From NCBI GenBank assembly GCA_028554755.1, contig JAPTOF010000024.1, forward strand, positions 6,525,001-6,589,000: a stretch of DNA of 64,000 nucleotides, written 5' to 3'. Position numbers and translations under genes: made by a program. The notes below the pieces were generated by a model. The model saw only the letters and a list, made by a program, of their open reading frames with translations, ran no database searches and had not been told where the DNA came from. The stretch is from Cordia subcordata. Lineage: Eukaryota; Streptophyta; Magnoliopsida; Boraginales; Cordiaceae. Every line of letters begins with the position of its first letter. The stretch's first letter is position 1. Shown here in pieces: positions 37,301 through 50,500 of the stretch.

Positions 37301-40300
37301 TTTCACTTGTAGTATACCTTATCTAGAGAAAGTTAAGCTCTTAAACAGACAATGAGACTCGAAATTTTCTCTAGAGACACGTGACATTTTCTGCTCTGGT
37401 TTGCATGCTAATCCTCATAGTGAATTTTGATGGGGCTGTGAGTGGAGGCACTGCTTGACCTATTTGGAGTTTCTGAACAACAGAGAAGTATTTATATTTA
37501 TCCTCTAAATTCCAAGATTCCTGCTAAAATTGATAGTTTTACGAAGAACACCTTTTGTCTTAACTAATGATGCATGTGTACCAATTAATTTCTTTCTACT
37601 TTGCTCTCTTCTTCTTTCTACCACCAGTTCCATTGAATTATTCGATGATTATTGCGTCACGAAAGCAATTATGTTATCCGTGGTGACCTTAATTGAGACA
37701 TTTGGTTCTAGGTTCAATAACCTAGTTATCCTACTGTAGCTGATATATTTGCCTTCCTATCATGGTTTTGGTGGAGATATGTTTGAGATTTCACCAAATT
37801 CTAATCAATGGACAATATGATGTGGTTTGTCAAATCTTGTACAGGCCTGAATTTCCGTCACGAGATTTACCCGTTGTACAAAAGCAATCGTCCTCCTACA
37901 CCTGATACAATAGTTCAGGGACTTCAATACTTAAAGGCGGCCATCAGGGCAATGTCCATCAAAGTCATTGAGGTAAAAACTAATTATGGTACTGGTTCAG
38001 GGTTAAGTACAATCGGTATATAGTTATTTCAATTAGTTGGGATACTTTGATGCAGGTGCCAGGTGTTGAAGCTGATGATGTTATAGGGACCTTGGCTGTA
38101 AAGAGTGTTGATGCTGGGTTTAAGGTAGTTCTTTGAGCTGTGATTTTTCAATGCCATCAGATAATTGTCTTGGTATTGAACTGGTGTTTTGGCAATTTTA
38201 ATAAGTAAATGATGAAGCCTACATGCTTAGGTGATGGTGACCGGTTCACTACATGCTGTTTTCACCTGTTCTTAATTCTTTAAACATAAGATGTTCTTTG
38301 ATTGAACTTTTTAATTGAGAAACAATCGGAAAGTGTTGGATATACTACTGTGCAAACATTTTGGAGAACAATAATTAAAATGCAATTTCTAGGAAATAGT
38401 TTGCAAATTAATCTCCAATTATTGACAAGTGTGGCTTGCAATATCTATTACAGGTGCGAGTTGTCTCCCCAGACAAAGATTTCTTTCAGATTCTGTCTCC
38501 TTCATTGCGTCTTTTGCGATATGCTCCTCGTGGATTTGAGTTAGTGTCACTTTCAATCTTCCCAATTACGCTATTCTGGAATTTCTAATCTTTCAGAATC
38601 TATCTGCTTCATTGCATCTCGTGCGATATGCTTCTCATGGATTTGAGTTAGTATCAGTTTCAAATTTTCCAAATTACACTATCTTGAATTTCGTTTGCTA
38701 TTTAATCCTTCTTTGTTCCTTAACAGATCTCAGTGATCATCATTCCTTTTGATCTTTTGTTTTAAATACTTTCTATACAAGTGGGTTGTATTGGCTTTCC
38801 TACTTAAACTCAAGTAAGGCTGAAGCTAGATCTATGGTAATTGATTGGGACATTTGAAAATCAGGGCTGAAGATAACCATAGAAAATTATAGGATTTAAG
38901 ATCTGAGAACATTAGAAGTTATTTTAAACTAATAACTTCCAATATGTGGAGTATTTATCATTTCTTGAGGATGTTGGTCTAACTATGCTCTGCTTTCTCA
39001 AGTTTTTAGAAACTCTAAAATATCTATCACACGTTCTGACTTCAACTTACCATCTAAATTTATAAATCTATTTAATTTGCCATCTCTGCACTTGAACAAA
39101 CTTAATGACAAAGGTGTTTATTACCATATGGTGCTCGAATAACTTCTTACTTATTCAGACTATAAGTTGACATCAAACATGAAATTAGTTTTGTTTGGTT
39201 CAAGTAACCTTAATAACTCCTGTATATAATGTCTGATGAACAATAAGTGCCAATTATTCTTTTCTTTTTCCCCTCTGATTTTCCATTGAAAAATTAAAGA
39301 TGGGATTGATATAGACCAAGCCTTGTCCCACTAAGTAGGTTTGTCTATATAGACATGTCAACAACACCACTAGGTTCTTTTGAAGGCTCTCTAATAGGAG
39401 CCTTGGCAAGTCTCCTTTATTCGTAGGTCTTGTCTTCAATTGGTGAGGTTCCTACTTTTACTTTTCCTCAAATAACACAATTTTGGATTCTGTGCTTCTT
39501 GCTACTACACTAATCACCATCTCTTCATTCTTATCTCAGTCACTGTGGCTGCCATTTACTAACCATTTTGGTACTTCACCAACTAACATTTACATTTGTT
39601 ACCATGTCATGAAGCTAGTCTTATAGTTGTCTTTTAATAATTCCAGTTTAACTTTGTGGTATACTTCGGTCACACCGGAGATTGGATTCAAATAAAAATT
39701 AAGACGCAATTTGAATAGTATGATTCTTCAGAGGTTGGCAATATGTGAATGGTAAACTCTTGGCAAAAGATGTGGAAAATCTTTATGGCCTGCTTGTTGT
39801 TTTGTCATGTTTTTGTGTTTTTTCTGCTTTTATGCATTCTCCTTTGCCTTTGCCTTGGATATGTTGTAATGAGCTAAGTTGTGTCATCTAGGCAAGATTG
39901 ATTAAGGAAGAGAGTTTACAAAGCAGAGAAAGGCAGAACAAAGGAAATTACATGAGTTTTGTAGTAGTGAAAGTACATTCTTCACCCTGCTGCTCCTTTT
40001 GGGTTCTGATCTAGCTGGATAATCTCTTATTGGTCTACCATTAGATGGGCTTGTTATCCCCAGATTTTTGTGAATAGCTTGGCTCATTACGTATATCTCG
40101 TGTAGGACACATATTGAACAATCCACGTGTACATGATATGTGAATTTGGGGCTCCTATTTCTTTCTTCTCCTCTTTTATTTTCTTGATCCAGGGGGAGGG
40201 GTATTTCTTGAAATGCTGTTGTTAATTAAGATGTAGAGGAAGCATATATGTGCAGGCTGGAAGCAAGAGCCAAGTTATTGCATACGTAATGCCCAGTATG

Positions 40301-41533
40301 CTTGCTTCAGCTCTATCAAATGTTCCCTTGATGTCAAACCGTGTAGGGATATTTTATTAAGATGGTCTCTGTACCTAATATAGAAGAAAGAAACAGGCCA
40401 CGAGTGAGAACTGCTATTTGTCTTTTTCAGGGTGTCTGGTTGACAAAAAATTAAAAATCTTTTGAAGGGTTTGTGATGTCCAAAACAAGCCTAAACTATC
40501 TATCCCTTTAATTCTTGTTCACTATAAAAATCAACCTATAAGTCATTAGTATTTACCATAGTTTCAGGAAACATATAGATGGTTCAAGTATAAGTGCTGT
40601 ATGCACTTATTACAGCCTGCAGGGGGCTTCAGTAATGAAATTGTTATGTTTTGTCAGAATTTGAAATTTAATAAAGGAAGCTCATAACCTTAGATTTATT
40701 ATGTTAGTTTGATATTCTCTAATAAGACTTATGCCTCTTAAGTTTTCTTCTTTATCATCTTTTCCCTTGATTTTGTGTTTTTGTTGCTTTTCAGGATGGT
40801 CTCATTTGGAATGGAGGAATTTGCTGAAAGGTATGGAGCATTGAGACCTTCCCAGTTTGTGGACGTGATCTCGCTTGCAGGTGACAGCTCCGACAATATA
40901 CCAGGTTCTTTTGTGACTTATCTCAGTTAAAAGAATTTTCCCAAAGAAAAAATTATATGATGGCAATTAATGAATCTACATATAGTTTAGAATTTCTGTT
41001 CTGCTCAACTGCATTAGCTTTATGATTTTCCTTATTTCGTCCTTTGTACTTGAAATAGCTTTTCCTAGTTCAATTATCTTTCTTGCTGTCCACGTTAGAT
41101 GCTTTAAGGTTCTACTGTTGTTCCTTAGCATGATTCAATATTTTCATCTGTTTGGTGTTTTCTCGGCATGAATGATCTTTGCTGCATGTGACTCCTGGGG
41201 CCAGAAAGCATGGGTATCTTTAAGCAGAGTAATAAACATTTACTCCTTTTCAGATTGGGTATTCACGACTGACTTTGTTGTTGTCATGTGCGTAAGTTTA
41301 GTATATATTATTAAGAAAAATGAGGTTTAGAATAGGACATGCTACTCTTTAAATTTTAAAAATTATAAGGGGAACCTTGCGCAATGGTTTGTTATGTAGC
41401 TTATTACTCTAACTAGGGCTGAGCATGAGATACGGGATTTCTGTACAGGAGAATTATCCTGTCTTGAAAAAATCCCGATTGTTTTACTAATATCCCATCC
41501 CATACTTCAAACTTTGGAACATGATAGGATACG

Positions 41534-41568
<35 letters not shown>

Positions 41569-44500
41569 TGTCTGAAGCATGAACAGAATCGCCTTTGTTC
41601 TGAAGGCCTAGCGAGTTCCTTTTTTTTTTCAAAATACGGTCCTAGATATCTATATAAGCATTTCTAGTCATTTGAGTCAGGTCGCAAATTATACCATACA
41701 CCCACCCCTTGGTACACCCAACACACATGGTACACCTAGACATATAATAGACACGCCCTATTAAAAAAAAAAAATCTCACAACATGCTCTTTGCACAATA
41801 GTCGTCAGCATCATACCTCTTCGTCCCCTTCATAGAACCTCACACATCACTCTCAGCCCTCACACGCACAACACAACTCACATAGCCCTCATACATGCAT
41901 AGAATTAACCATTACACACACACACCCCATTACACGCAGCATTTTGGTGACGGAAGTTGCCGTTGAGGAGCTTGAAGATAGCATTAATGGTGGACATTGG
42001 TTGGAGCATCTAAACGCCATGTGGAAGGTACCATTTGAACGACGATGGAGTAGGGAAGCTTCCTGTGTTGAAGGCACGAGCTCTCATGGTTGGAAGAAGC
42101 GTCAACGTGTTGATGAAAATGGTGGGACAGTGAGGTAATGGAGGTGATATTTGGTGTAGCCAAATTTGACGTGTAAGGTGCCATTAAAACTGTGATGACA
42201 AGGAGAAGTTGTTGGTGGTGGTGGCGTGGCAAGAGGATGCCTGAATCGGCACCGGTGAAGAGAAAAAGGTGGCAGCTGCGGTGGTTGATAGTGGACGGTG
42301 GTTTTGCAACGACACAACGATTGGAGTGTGGGTTCCCAGTCGGTGCGCGACGGGGACTATAACAATAAAGTTCGGCCATTGACAAGCTGGTTAGATCATC
42401 AATGAGATGTGGGTCGAGTTACATGCGAGATTGGGTTGTTTGGTTGGTTCTTTTTGTTTTAAGGCAATGAAATCTCCTTCAGACATGAAAAAAAAAAAAG
42501 AAATATCGTGTTGTTTCCCCAGGAAGAATATATATAGTGTTGCTGGTGAACATTTCGATTAAAAGTTTTGAACATAAAGAATTAAAATTGTCTACGTGTA
42601 ATATAAAATTTATAAATAATTAAAAGTTGTACACATGTAATATAAAAATTGTGAACATATAAAATAAAAATTATGAACATGTAATATAAAGATCACAATA
42701 TATAAAAATTGGAACATTTCGGCCAAAATTGTGAACGTGCGTTTATAGGTGTGAACGTATTGGTTAAAGGTTGTTAACATATAATGTAAACCTTTGAACA
42801 TATAGGGCAAGAGTGGTGAATGTATAAAAATTGTGAATGTGTGAATGTATAAAATTTGTGAATATGTAATATAAAGATTGTGAACATGTCTTTTATCAGT
42901 TGTCAATATATAAGGTAAAACTTTTTAATATATAGCGTAAGAGTGGTGAACGTATAAAAATTGTGACTATGTAGTATAAAACTTATGAACCTATAAAAAA
43001 TATATATATATATATTTTATTTTCTGAAATTTAAAAATTTAACGTGAAAGAAAATGAAATTAAAATTGTTAAACGTTTCTTCCCTTTTCTCTCTCTTCTT
43101 TCTCTGCTTTCCTTTGTTGCTTCTTCATCTTTATTTTTTCCCCCTCTCTTTTCCTTTTGCTCAAAAGCACATCATCCTTTAGTTTAGATGAAGATTAGAT
43201 TTCGTATAAAGACCATCTCATTCATAGATCTAGTTGCATGACAATAAATCACATTCACAAATCTATTACAACTCGAAGGATCAACAGTCAACTCCTATGA
43301 TGTTGTTGTCTTCTACCTTTGCTAACAGGAAGCTCATTCCACCTTTATATTTCAAACTTTGTCTCTTTTTTTTCCTCAGCTTTACTCACCGTACTTGTTC
43401 AAATTTCTTTTTTTTTTTGGGTGGAGCATGTGTAAGATGCGTTGGGGGTGTATGTTGCTCTGTCAGTGCACCATATTTGAGGAGTGTGGTATCCGTACTA
43501 GAGTCAGGTATTATATTCTTTAATATTTTTGGGCTTGTACCCTCTTGCTCCCCCCCCCCCCCCCCCCCCAAAACACACATACACACACAAAAGGAAAAAT
43601 GATTAGTAGGTCTTTTTTCTTTTTGTATCAGAATTCAATCGAAATTTCTCCATTTATTGGAATCTGTAACTTCAATGAAATTGGAATAGTTCCCCCTTGC
43701 CTTGATGGTCAATTTTGTACTTTTGGAAAGTGGATGTTTGATAATGAACATTCCGAAAATGTAAAATGGACATTAATTTTGTGAGAGAAGTTGTATGATA
43801 AACAATCAGTTGATGCCTCTAACATTATATGGTCTACCATCATTCCAGATACCAAGGGTTCTATGTAATTGATAGCTGTGTCTTTAGATTTTTTCATGTT
43901 ATCCTTGGGAAGTTTAACTATGTCAAGTGCCATTTTGGTTTAAATTATGCAGACATCCTTTGATACTTCGGATAATATATTATGATTGAAGTTGTTGTGG
44001 AAAGGATGTATAGATAGTAGTGATTTTAGGAGATTCCTTTTATAGCAGATTGTATCCCTAGAATTAAGCCTATATAAGCTAAGTTTCTCTTCTATTAGGA
44101 TATACCATAAATCACGGGATCTGATTCAGTCCCATAAATCATGAGATCTGATTACCTTTTTCAATTGCTACAGTTGTATATATTCTGTTGTAATGTTTAG
44201 ATTGAGTAACAATTTCTCTTTTTGATTTACAACAGTTATTGTAACTTAAGTGCTTGATTTGGATACTTATCAAATAGCCACAAAATGGTTTTCATCATAA
44301 AAAGAATTATTTCTTGTAAACTTATATGGATGTGCAAGGCAAAGTTTGGAACTTTGAACTTTTCTATGTCTATTTTTAGTATTGCCTTCATATAGGTTAC
44401 CCAGACTTTGGAATAGGTATTGCCTCCGTCTAGTTAGACTGTGGGCGCAAGTGTCTGATAATGATACAAGATCGAGCAGGGGACACATAAATTGTCAAAA

Positions 44501-47500
44501 TTTAGGGTCTTGTGACTCAATCAAAAAAGTGCTTTGATTTTAGACTTGATACAAGAACACAATATTGTAAAATTATCAAAATGATATATAGACATTTCAA
44601 ATTGACAACTAAGAAGAAGCTGGATACACGTGTATGTGTAATGTATGTGTATACACATACACGTGTATGTATGTGTATACATATATACATATAAAGCTGA
44701 ACATGAGATGGGATGGTTCGGGATTTCAGTTAATCCCTATCAAATCCCAAAATTTTGAGATATGAATTTTCTTTGTCCTATTCTTGTCCCAAAATATTTG
44801 CGTCCCGTCCCATCGTGTCTCAAATGTTTTAGGGATTTTGGGACGGGATTCAGGATGAAATTTTGCATTCAAAATAAACAACAATAAAGTAGCAAAGTCA
44901 AAATTTAAAATCATCATTAATGTAAATTAGAAAAATCTGTTTCATCACGCAACAATAACACGAACAATTCCTCCTAAGTGGGGCATCACAGCAACCTTAG
45001 CAGCAACTAGGAACTCAATTCCTAGAATCACGTCAAAGTCATCTATTGGTATTGCCATCGACCCGCATTGCCCAGACCATGGACCAACCTTGAACTCAAC
45101 ACTTGCAGTGTCTTGAATTGGTTTTGCATTTGAATTCACTGCCTCTACCTTGCTACGCTATGGAGACAAGCTCAATCCAAGGGACTTCACAACTCTGTCT
45201 GCAATGAAATTATGGGTAGCACCTGTGTCCATCATAGCTATAATTTCCTTGCCATTCACCAAGTCTTCACACACATAAGGCCTTTCTGTGTCGGAGATTT
45301 CTTTGCATGGATAGCAATCAAAAGTTGCAATGGATTCATTCGAGAGGGGCAAGGGTCTTGCTCATGATCAGATCCCATCGTCAAGGCACTCAGCTTCTCC
45401 TTTTCGGGACATTCACCATGAGTTGAGAAGAGGACGACTTACAGTTTTAGGAGTCTCCAGACTTCTTCTTTTTATAGTCAGATTTCCCACCGAATTTGGT
45501 ATTGTCCTTGCTCTTTTATCCTTGCTTTTTAATCCTTGCTAGAATTGTTAGACTTCTTTGAGCCAGGGCAACCAATCACTTTGAAATCCACCAAAAGGTC
45601 AGCTGCAACAATAGCCTAAGGCTAGTCTTTGACACCTTGCCTGCACAATTCTGCCTGCGCCAACCTTGAAGATTGGCCAGGAAGTTGAACAACTTATCTT
45701 CTTCCGACATATCTCGAACGTCCAACATTAAAGAGCTAAACTTTTTTGCCTCTCTTGCCAACCAAGAAGGGTTGCTAGGCAAAAATTGTTCCTTCAGTTC
45801 CTCCTTTAAATCATCCCACATGACTATCTTTGCACTTGCATCATGAGAGAGTCTAGTACGCCACCACAATTTTGCATCACCACAAAGGTACGTAGTAGTT
45901 ATGGTCACTTAACTTTAGTTGCCTGAAAATATGCCTCCATATCTCAAAGAAATTCTCCCAACTCCTTAGCACTTCTGGCACCACTGAAAGGCTTTGGATC
46001 TAGCACTTTAATCTTCTTGAAAGAAGAGGGCATGCAGCTTCGACAGGGGCAACACTGCTGACTGTCCTCTTCAACACCGAAATATCATCCTTCAGATGCG
46101 ACAATTTGGAGTCAAATGCATCAATTCGTACCTCATGGTCCTTACAAATTCCAGCCAACTTTGCATCTTTGTTGATTGTGTGCTCCAGCACCATAGTTTT
46201 CATGTGGAGGGAGAGTCCTTCACATCTTTAATTCCTCGTCACTTTTACTAAGGGATGTTTGCAAATTCTCCAAAGCAGAATGCAAATCCCTAATTTGTTC
46301 TCTTAAACCGCCTACACTTTGCAACTCTTGCACATATCTGTGAAGGCCAACCAACGGGCCCTTTGGAGGGTTTCCAAGAAGTTCTTCAACCTATCTTGTC
46401 CTCTGCAGCAAGGAGCCGTTCCTTTTTCTTAGTAGACGTTTGTGGAGGAGTCTGCGTAGAAGTTTATTTCTCCATCTTCCTGCTTTTGTCTGGTCAGGAC
46501 CTTTTAACCTGGCTCTGATACCAAACCATCACAGAGTTTGAGGTTCACAAAAAAAAAACCAACGCCACAGGCTTTGTGACAGCTTAGTCAGCACCCGAAC
46601 CAGTAAGCCAACGCACCAAGCACTCACACTTGTGTTTACACGCACAGAGTGTTTAGCACAGCCGAATTAAAGAGTCAATAAGCAAGCAGGGTCATTGTCT
46701 TGAAATCTAGAGGCACTACTTGTTGGGGACAAGATTTACTGTGACGACCGACAATGTAGCAAACACCTATTTCAAGACTCAAAAAAAGTCTTACTCTGAG
46801 CAAGCACGTTGGCAGGAATTTCTGAGGGAATTCAATTTTTGGTGAGTGCATAAGTCGAGCAGACACAATGATGTAGCCGATGCTCTGAGCCGAAAGTCTA
46901 TTCAACAGTATGTAGCTGCATTGACTGTGATACAGACCGACTTCATTGATAAGATCAGGCAGGAATCCCAAGATGATGACCGATTTAAGAAGCTTTCCAA
47001 ACAAGTAACTGAGGGTGTTGTTCGAATGTATTGGTTAGAAGATGGCCTGTTATCTGCTAAAGGTGGCAGAGTGTATGTCTCTAGCGGTGGGGGATTGAGA
47101 AGGCAGTTGTTGAGGGAAACCCCTTAATGGGCTGGTCATCTTGGAATTGATAGGATGTATGCATTGCTGTCCCGATGGTATTACTGGCCAAAAGTGGAAG
47201 ATGTGGAAGCCTATATGAAAAATTGTTTTGTGTGCCAACAAGACAAGATTGAGAGGAAGAAAGAGGTAGGTTTATTGCAACCCTTGCCCGTCCCAGATCA
47301 TCCATGCCAATCGGTTTCTATAGATTTCATTTATGGGTTCTTGCAGGTAAATGGAATGGCTTCTATATTTGTTGTGGTGGACAGGTTTTCAAAGAATGGT
47401 TATAGCTGCAGAACTGTTTTTAAATGTGATAAAATACTATGGTGTTCCTGAAGATATCATTAGTGACCGGGATACACGATTCACTGTTCGGTTTTCGACA

Positions 47501-50500
47501 GCTTTTCTAATATGATGGGCACTGAGCTGAAGTCCTTGACGGCAAATCATCCTCAGACAGATGATCAGACTGAGAGAATCAATGCTTTACTAAAGGAATA
47601 TCTCAGGCACTTTGTTAACTAAAAGTAGAAATTAAAGATAAACAACTTAAGAAGGTTCAATAGATTCTTGATAAGTACAACTTTTTCTAGACATCAATTT
47701 CTACCATTAACAATATAATTTGCTTGGATGTTAGGATCATATATGATTTTTGCAACTGTAAGGAAAGAGATTCATGCATAAACAACTTAAACTTAAATAC
47801 AATTTCTAATATACAAATGAAAAATAAAGAATAGAGTACCTGATTCAAAGGATTAGAATTGCTTTTAATACATACACACACACACACACACGTTATTTCA
47901 TTTGGGACGGGATTTACACGACAGAACGAGATGGTTCGGGTTTCAGGATGGGATGGGATAGGAAGAGTATCCCTATCCTGTCCCAAAGTCTGAAGCTTGG
48001 GATATTATGGGACAAGATACTAAACAAACCGGAATTTTTAAATACAGGATAATATGTTATGGGATTTTGGTCTGATACGGAAATCCAGTATCCCTTGCTC
48101 AGCTATAATTGTATATGTAATGTTAAGACAAGAATATGAAACCTCAAAATTGCCCAAACAGGCCCTTTGACAAAGCACAGGAAACCTAATTCACAATTTA
48201 ATAACTTCTCAAATTTGCATAGAGGTGTCTGGAAGTCGTGTATCTTTAGAAGTTTTGGAGTTTTGCCTCCCATGTCATGTCCCACGAACACCAGCACCTA
48301 CCTGACAGATTAAGAGTCCAAGTGACATAGGTCTCCATTATCAAATTCTCTCAATCTTGCTTTGTAAAGAAAATCCACTGGTACGTACCTTGATTTGTAA
48401 AGCAAGCATTTTAAAGATAAAATATTTTTCTTAACCACATGAATGGAAGTCTTCAATGAATTTGGTCAGAATTTTGGCTTGAATGGCTAATTAAGTAAAT
48501 TTTGCAATGGCTGAATTTGTGGTAGCTATTATCTGAAATAGTGACAAACTGTAATGAAGCAATTCTATTCCCTTACCTGACACGAAAATTTCATCTTGAA
48601 GGTCTAGTGAATATTTATGAGAATCAGTGTAAACAGTTTGGATTCAGCTCCTAGTGGTTGTAAATGAGTGCAATATTGCCCATCTAATCCAACGGTTCAG
48701 GTTTCTTAGACCTGTCTCATAAATCCCCCATCTTTAATAAATAAATGAACTCTTTTTATTTCAAAGACAATGGGGAGAAGGGCCCATATTAGGAACTTGC
48801 ATTTGCATTTAGCTTGCTTGGTTGCATTTTGTTTGTTAGTTGGCCTGTCAACTATCCATGATCAGGAGAAAATAGGGGGTGTCTGGCTCCATGTCCCCCC
48901 TCTACTTTGTACTCAGCTTGCATTTAATAAGATTCTGTGGGAAAAGAACCTCCCCTTCCACCAGAAAAGAAAAAGAACCTCCATGTGACTGGGAGTAGGG
49001 AAACAGGAAGTAAGAACTTTCTACTGTTAAGTTGCTGAAAGACTACTTGGAAGAAAATTATTAAAAGGTTTCACTGAAAAGTTGTTAAAAGATTTCATCT
49101 TTCAATTGAAACACTTTTCATACATGTCTTGCGCAGAACTGATTCAATTTGGTTTCAAAGTGTACTTTCTTTCACATGACATGTATGGCATGGTTCTTTT
49201 GGAGTGGTGTGATGCAATTTATCACTGAAAATCAAGATTTGATGCTTATTGAATTCATTTATGTACTTTGTCTGTTTGTATATATACTTCTTATCTCAAA
49301 GCTTTTCATCATGGCCTACTCGTGTTTCACAGAATATTAAGTAAAAGAGCATATCAAGCTGTGCCTGGTCCATCATGTACATAATTTTACTGGTTTGGCC
49401 TCTAGTTTGGTACTTAATTGGATTAACGAGATTTCTTCTTCTTGTAATCCAGGAGTTGAAGGGATTGGAGATCTCCATGCTGTGCGTTTGATCACTGAAT
49501 TTGGTATGTTTCTTTTGCATTTCTTTATTATCCAGCTCGTTTAGTTTTATTTTCTCCTTCCTGAGGAATAGTAAGGTGAAAGTACTCATTAAAAAACCAG
49601 ACCCTCTATTCCCAATCTTTCTGCGGCCAGAAGCTACAGTAATCACTGTCAGCAAAACTTATCTAGAGCAGATTTTGAGTGGCTGGGGATAAGTCAGAAG
49701 CTTCGAATGGATGGAAGAAATAGGTCATGCTAGACTTGAGATACCAAGTACCTGCCTTTATCTCTAAAATCTTCTATTTGATACCCAACAATTAAATGTT
49801 TAATTGCAAAAATACGTGTTCTGTGACATCCCTCAACAACTTCACCAACTAGCCATTGAAGTAGGAAGCTGGTGAATAACTTAAAATACATTTGTCCTAT
49901 TACAAGCTTTTGTTAGATTAGTCGAGAGGCTTCTTCAGTGTGAGTAAAGAAAAGTAGAGAGAAGATCTTTCTGTTTTTCATTTCTGTCACTTGAAATAAT
50001 ACATAAGAAGAGTATTTATAGGTACTCAAGTAACTAACATGTAACTGCCTTACTTGTACAACAAGTTGACTCTCTTGACTGTCAACTTGCCTAACTAACT
50101 AACAACTATAATACATAAAATATCTAATCTAAAAGCTACTAGAAGCTTCTGTGCTCATCCTTATCAGCCCCCCTCAAGCTGAGCTTGGGCTTGGATCAAG
50201 GGAAGCTTGCTCTTTAGGGTATCAAACTGATGCTGAGTCAACGCTTTAGTGAATAGATCTGCAACCTGTGGATGTGTGGAAATATAAGACAGTTGAAGAG
50301 CTTTTGAAACAACCTGTTCCTTAACAAAATGATAGTCAATCTCTATATGTTTGGTCCTGGCATGAAACACAGGATTAGTTGCCAGAGCCATTGCAGAGAT
50401 ATTATCACAGTGCAGAACAGGTGTAAAATCTGGAATAGATAGATCCTTAAGCAAATATGTAAGCCATCTAATCTCTGTTGCTGAATGAGCCATAGCCCTG

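Larger units (their letters stand above)
44697..48107. mobile_element. Non-autonomous repeat split by Gypsy fragments
   Basis: The left end GCTGAACATGAGATGGGATGG and the right end, in reverse complement AGCTGAGCAAGGGATACTGG, are inverted. Both neighbouring interiors are unusually rich in GGGAT/ATCCC. The parts at 44697-44930 and about 47860-48107 would form a short element of about 480 bp once the Gypsy insert is removed. The superfamily is unknown. Confidence 0.5.

Noticed and set aside
38597..38646. The duplicated 50-nt segment as a normal constitutive exon
   Set aside because: Including it breaks the frame between exons 8 and 9, whereas skipping it gives the conserved protein. It is kept as a possible alternative exon only.
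41889..42385. Overlapping short ORFs on both strands in intron 9
   Set aside because: No known domain, mutual overlap and His/Ser/Pro-rich low-complexity translations. There is no evidence of a gene.
46675..47004. A 109-codon minus-strand ORF
   Set aside because: It is the reverse of the plus-strand RNase H-integrase fragment, which has clear motifs.
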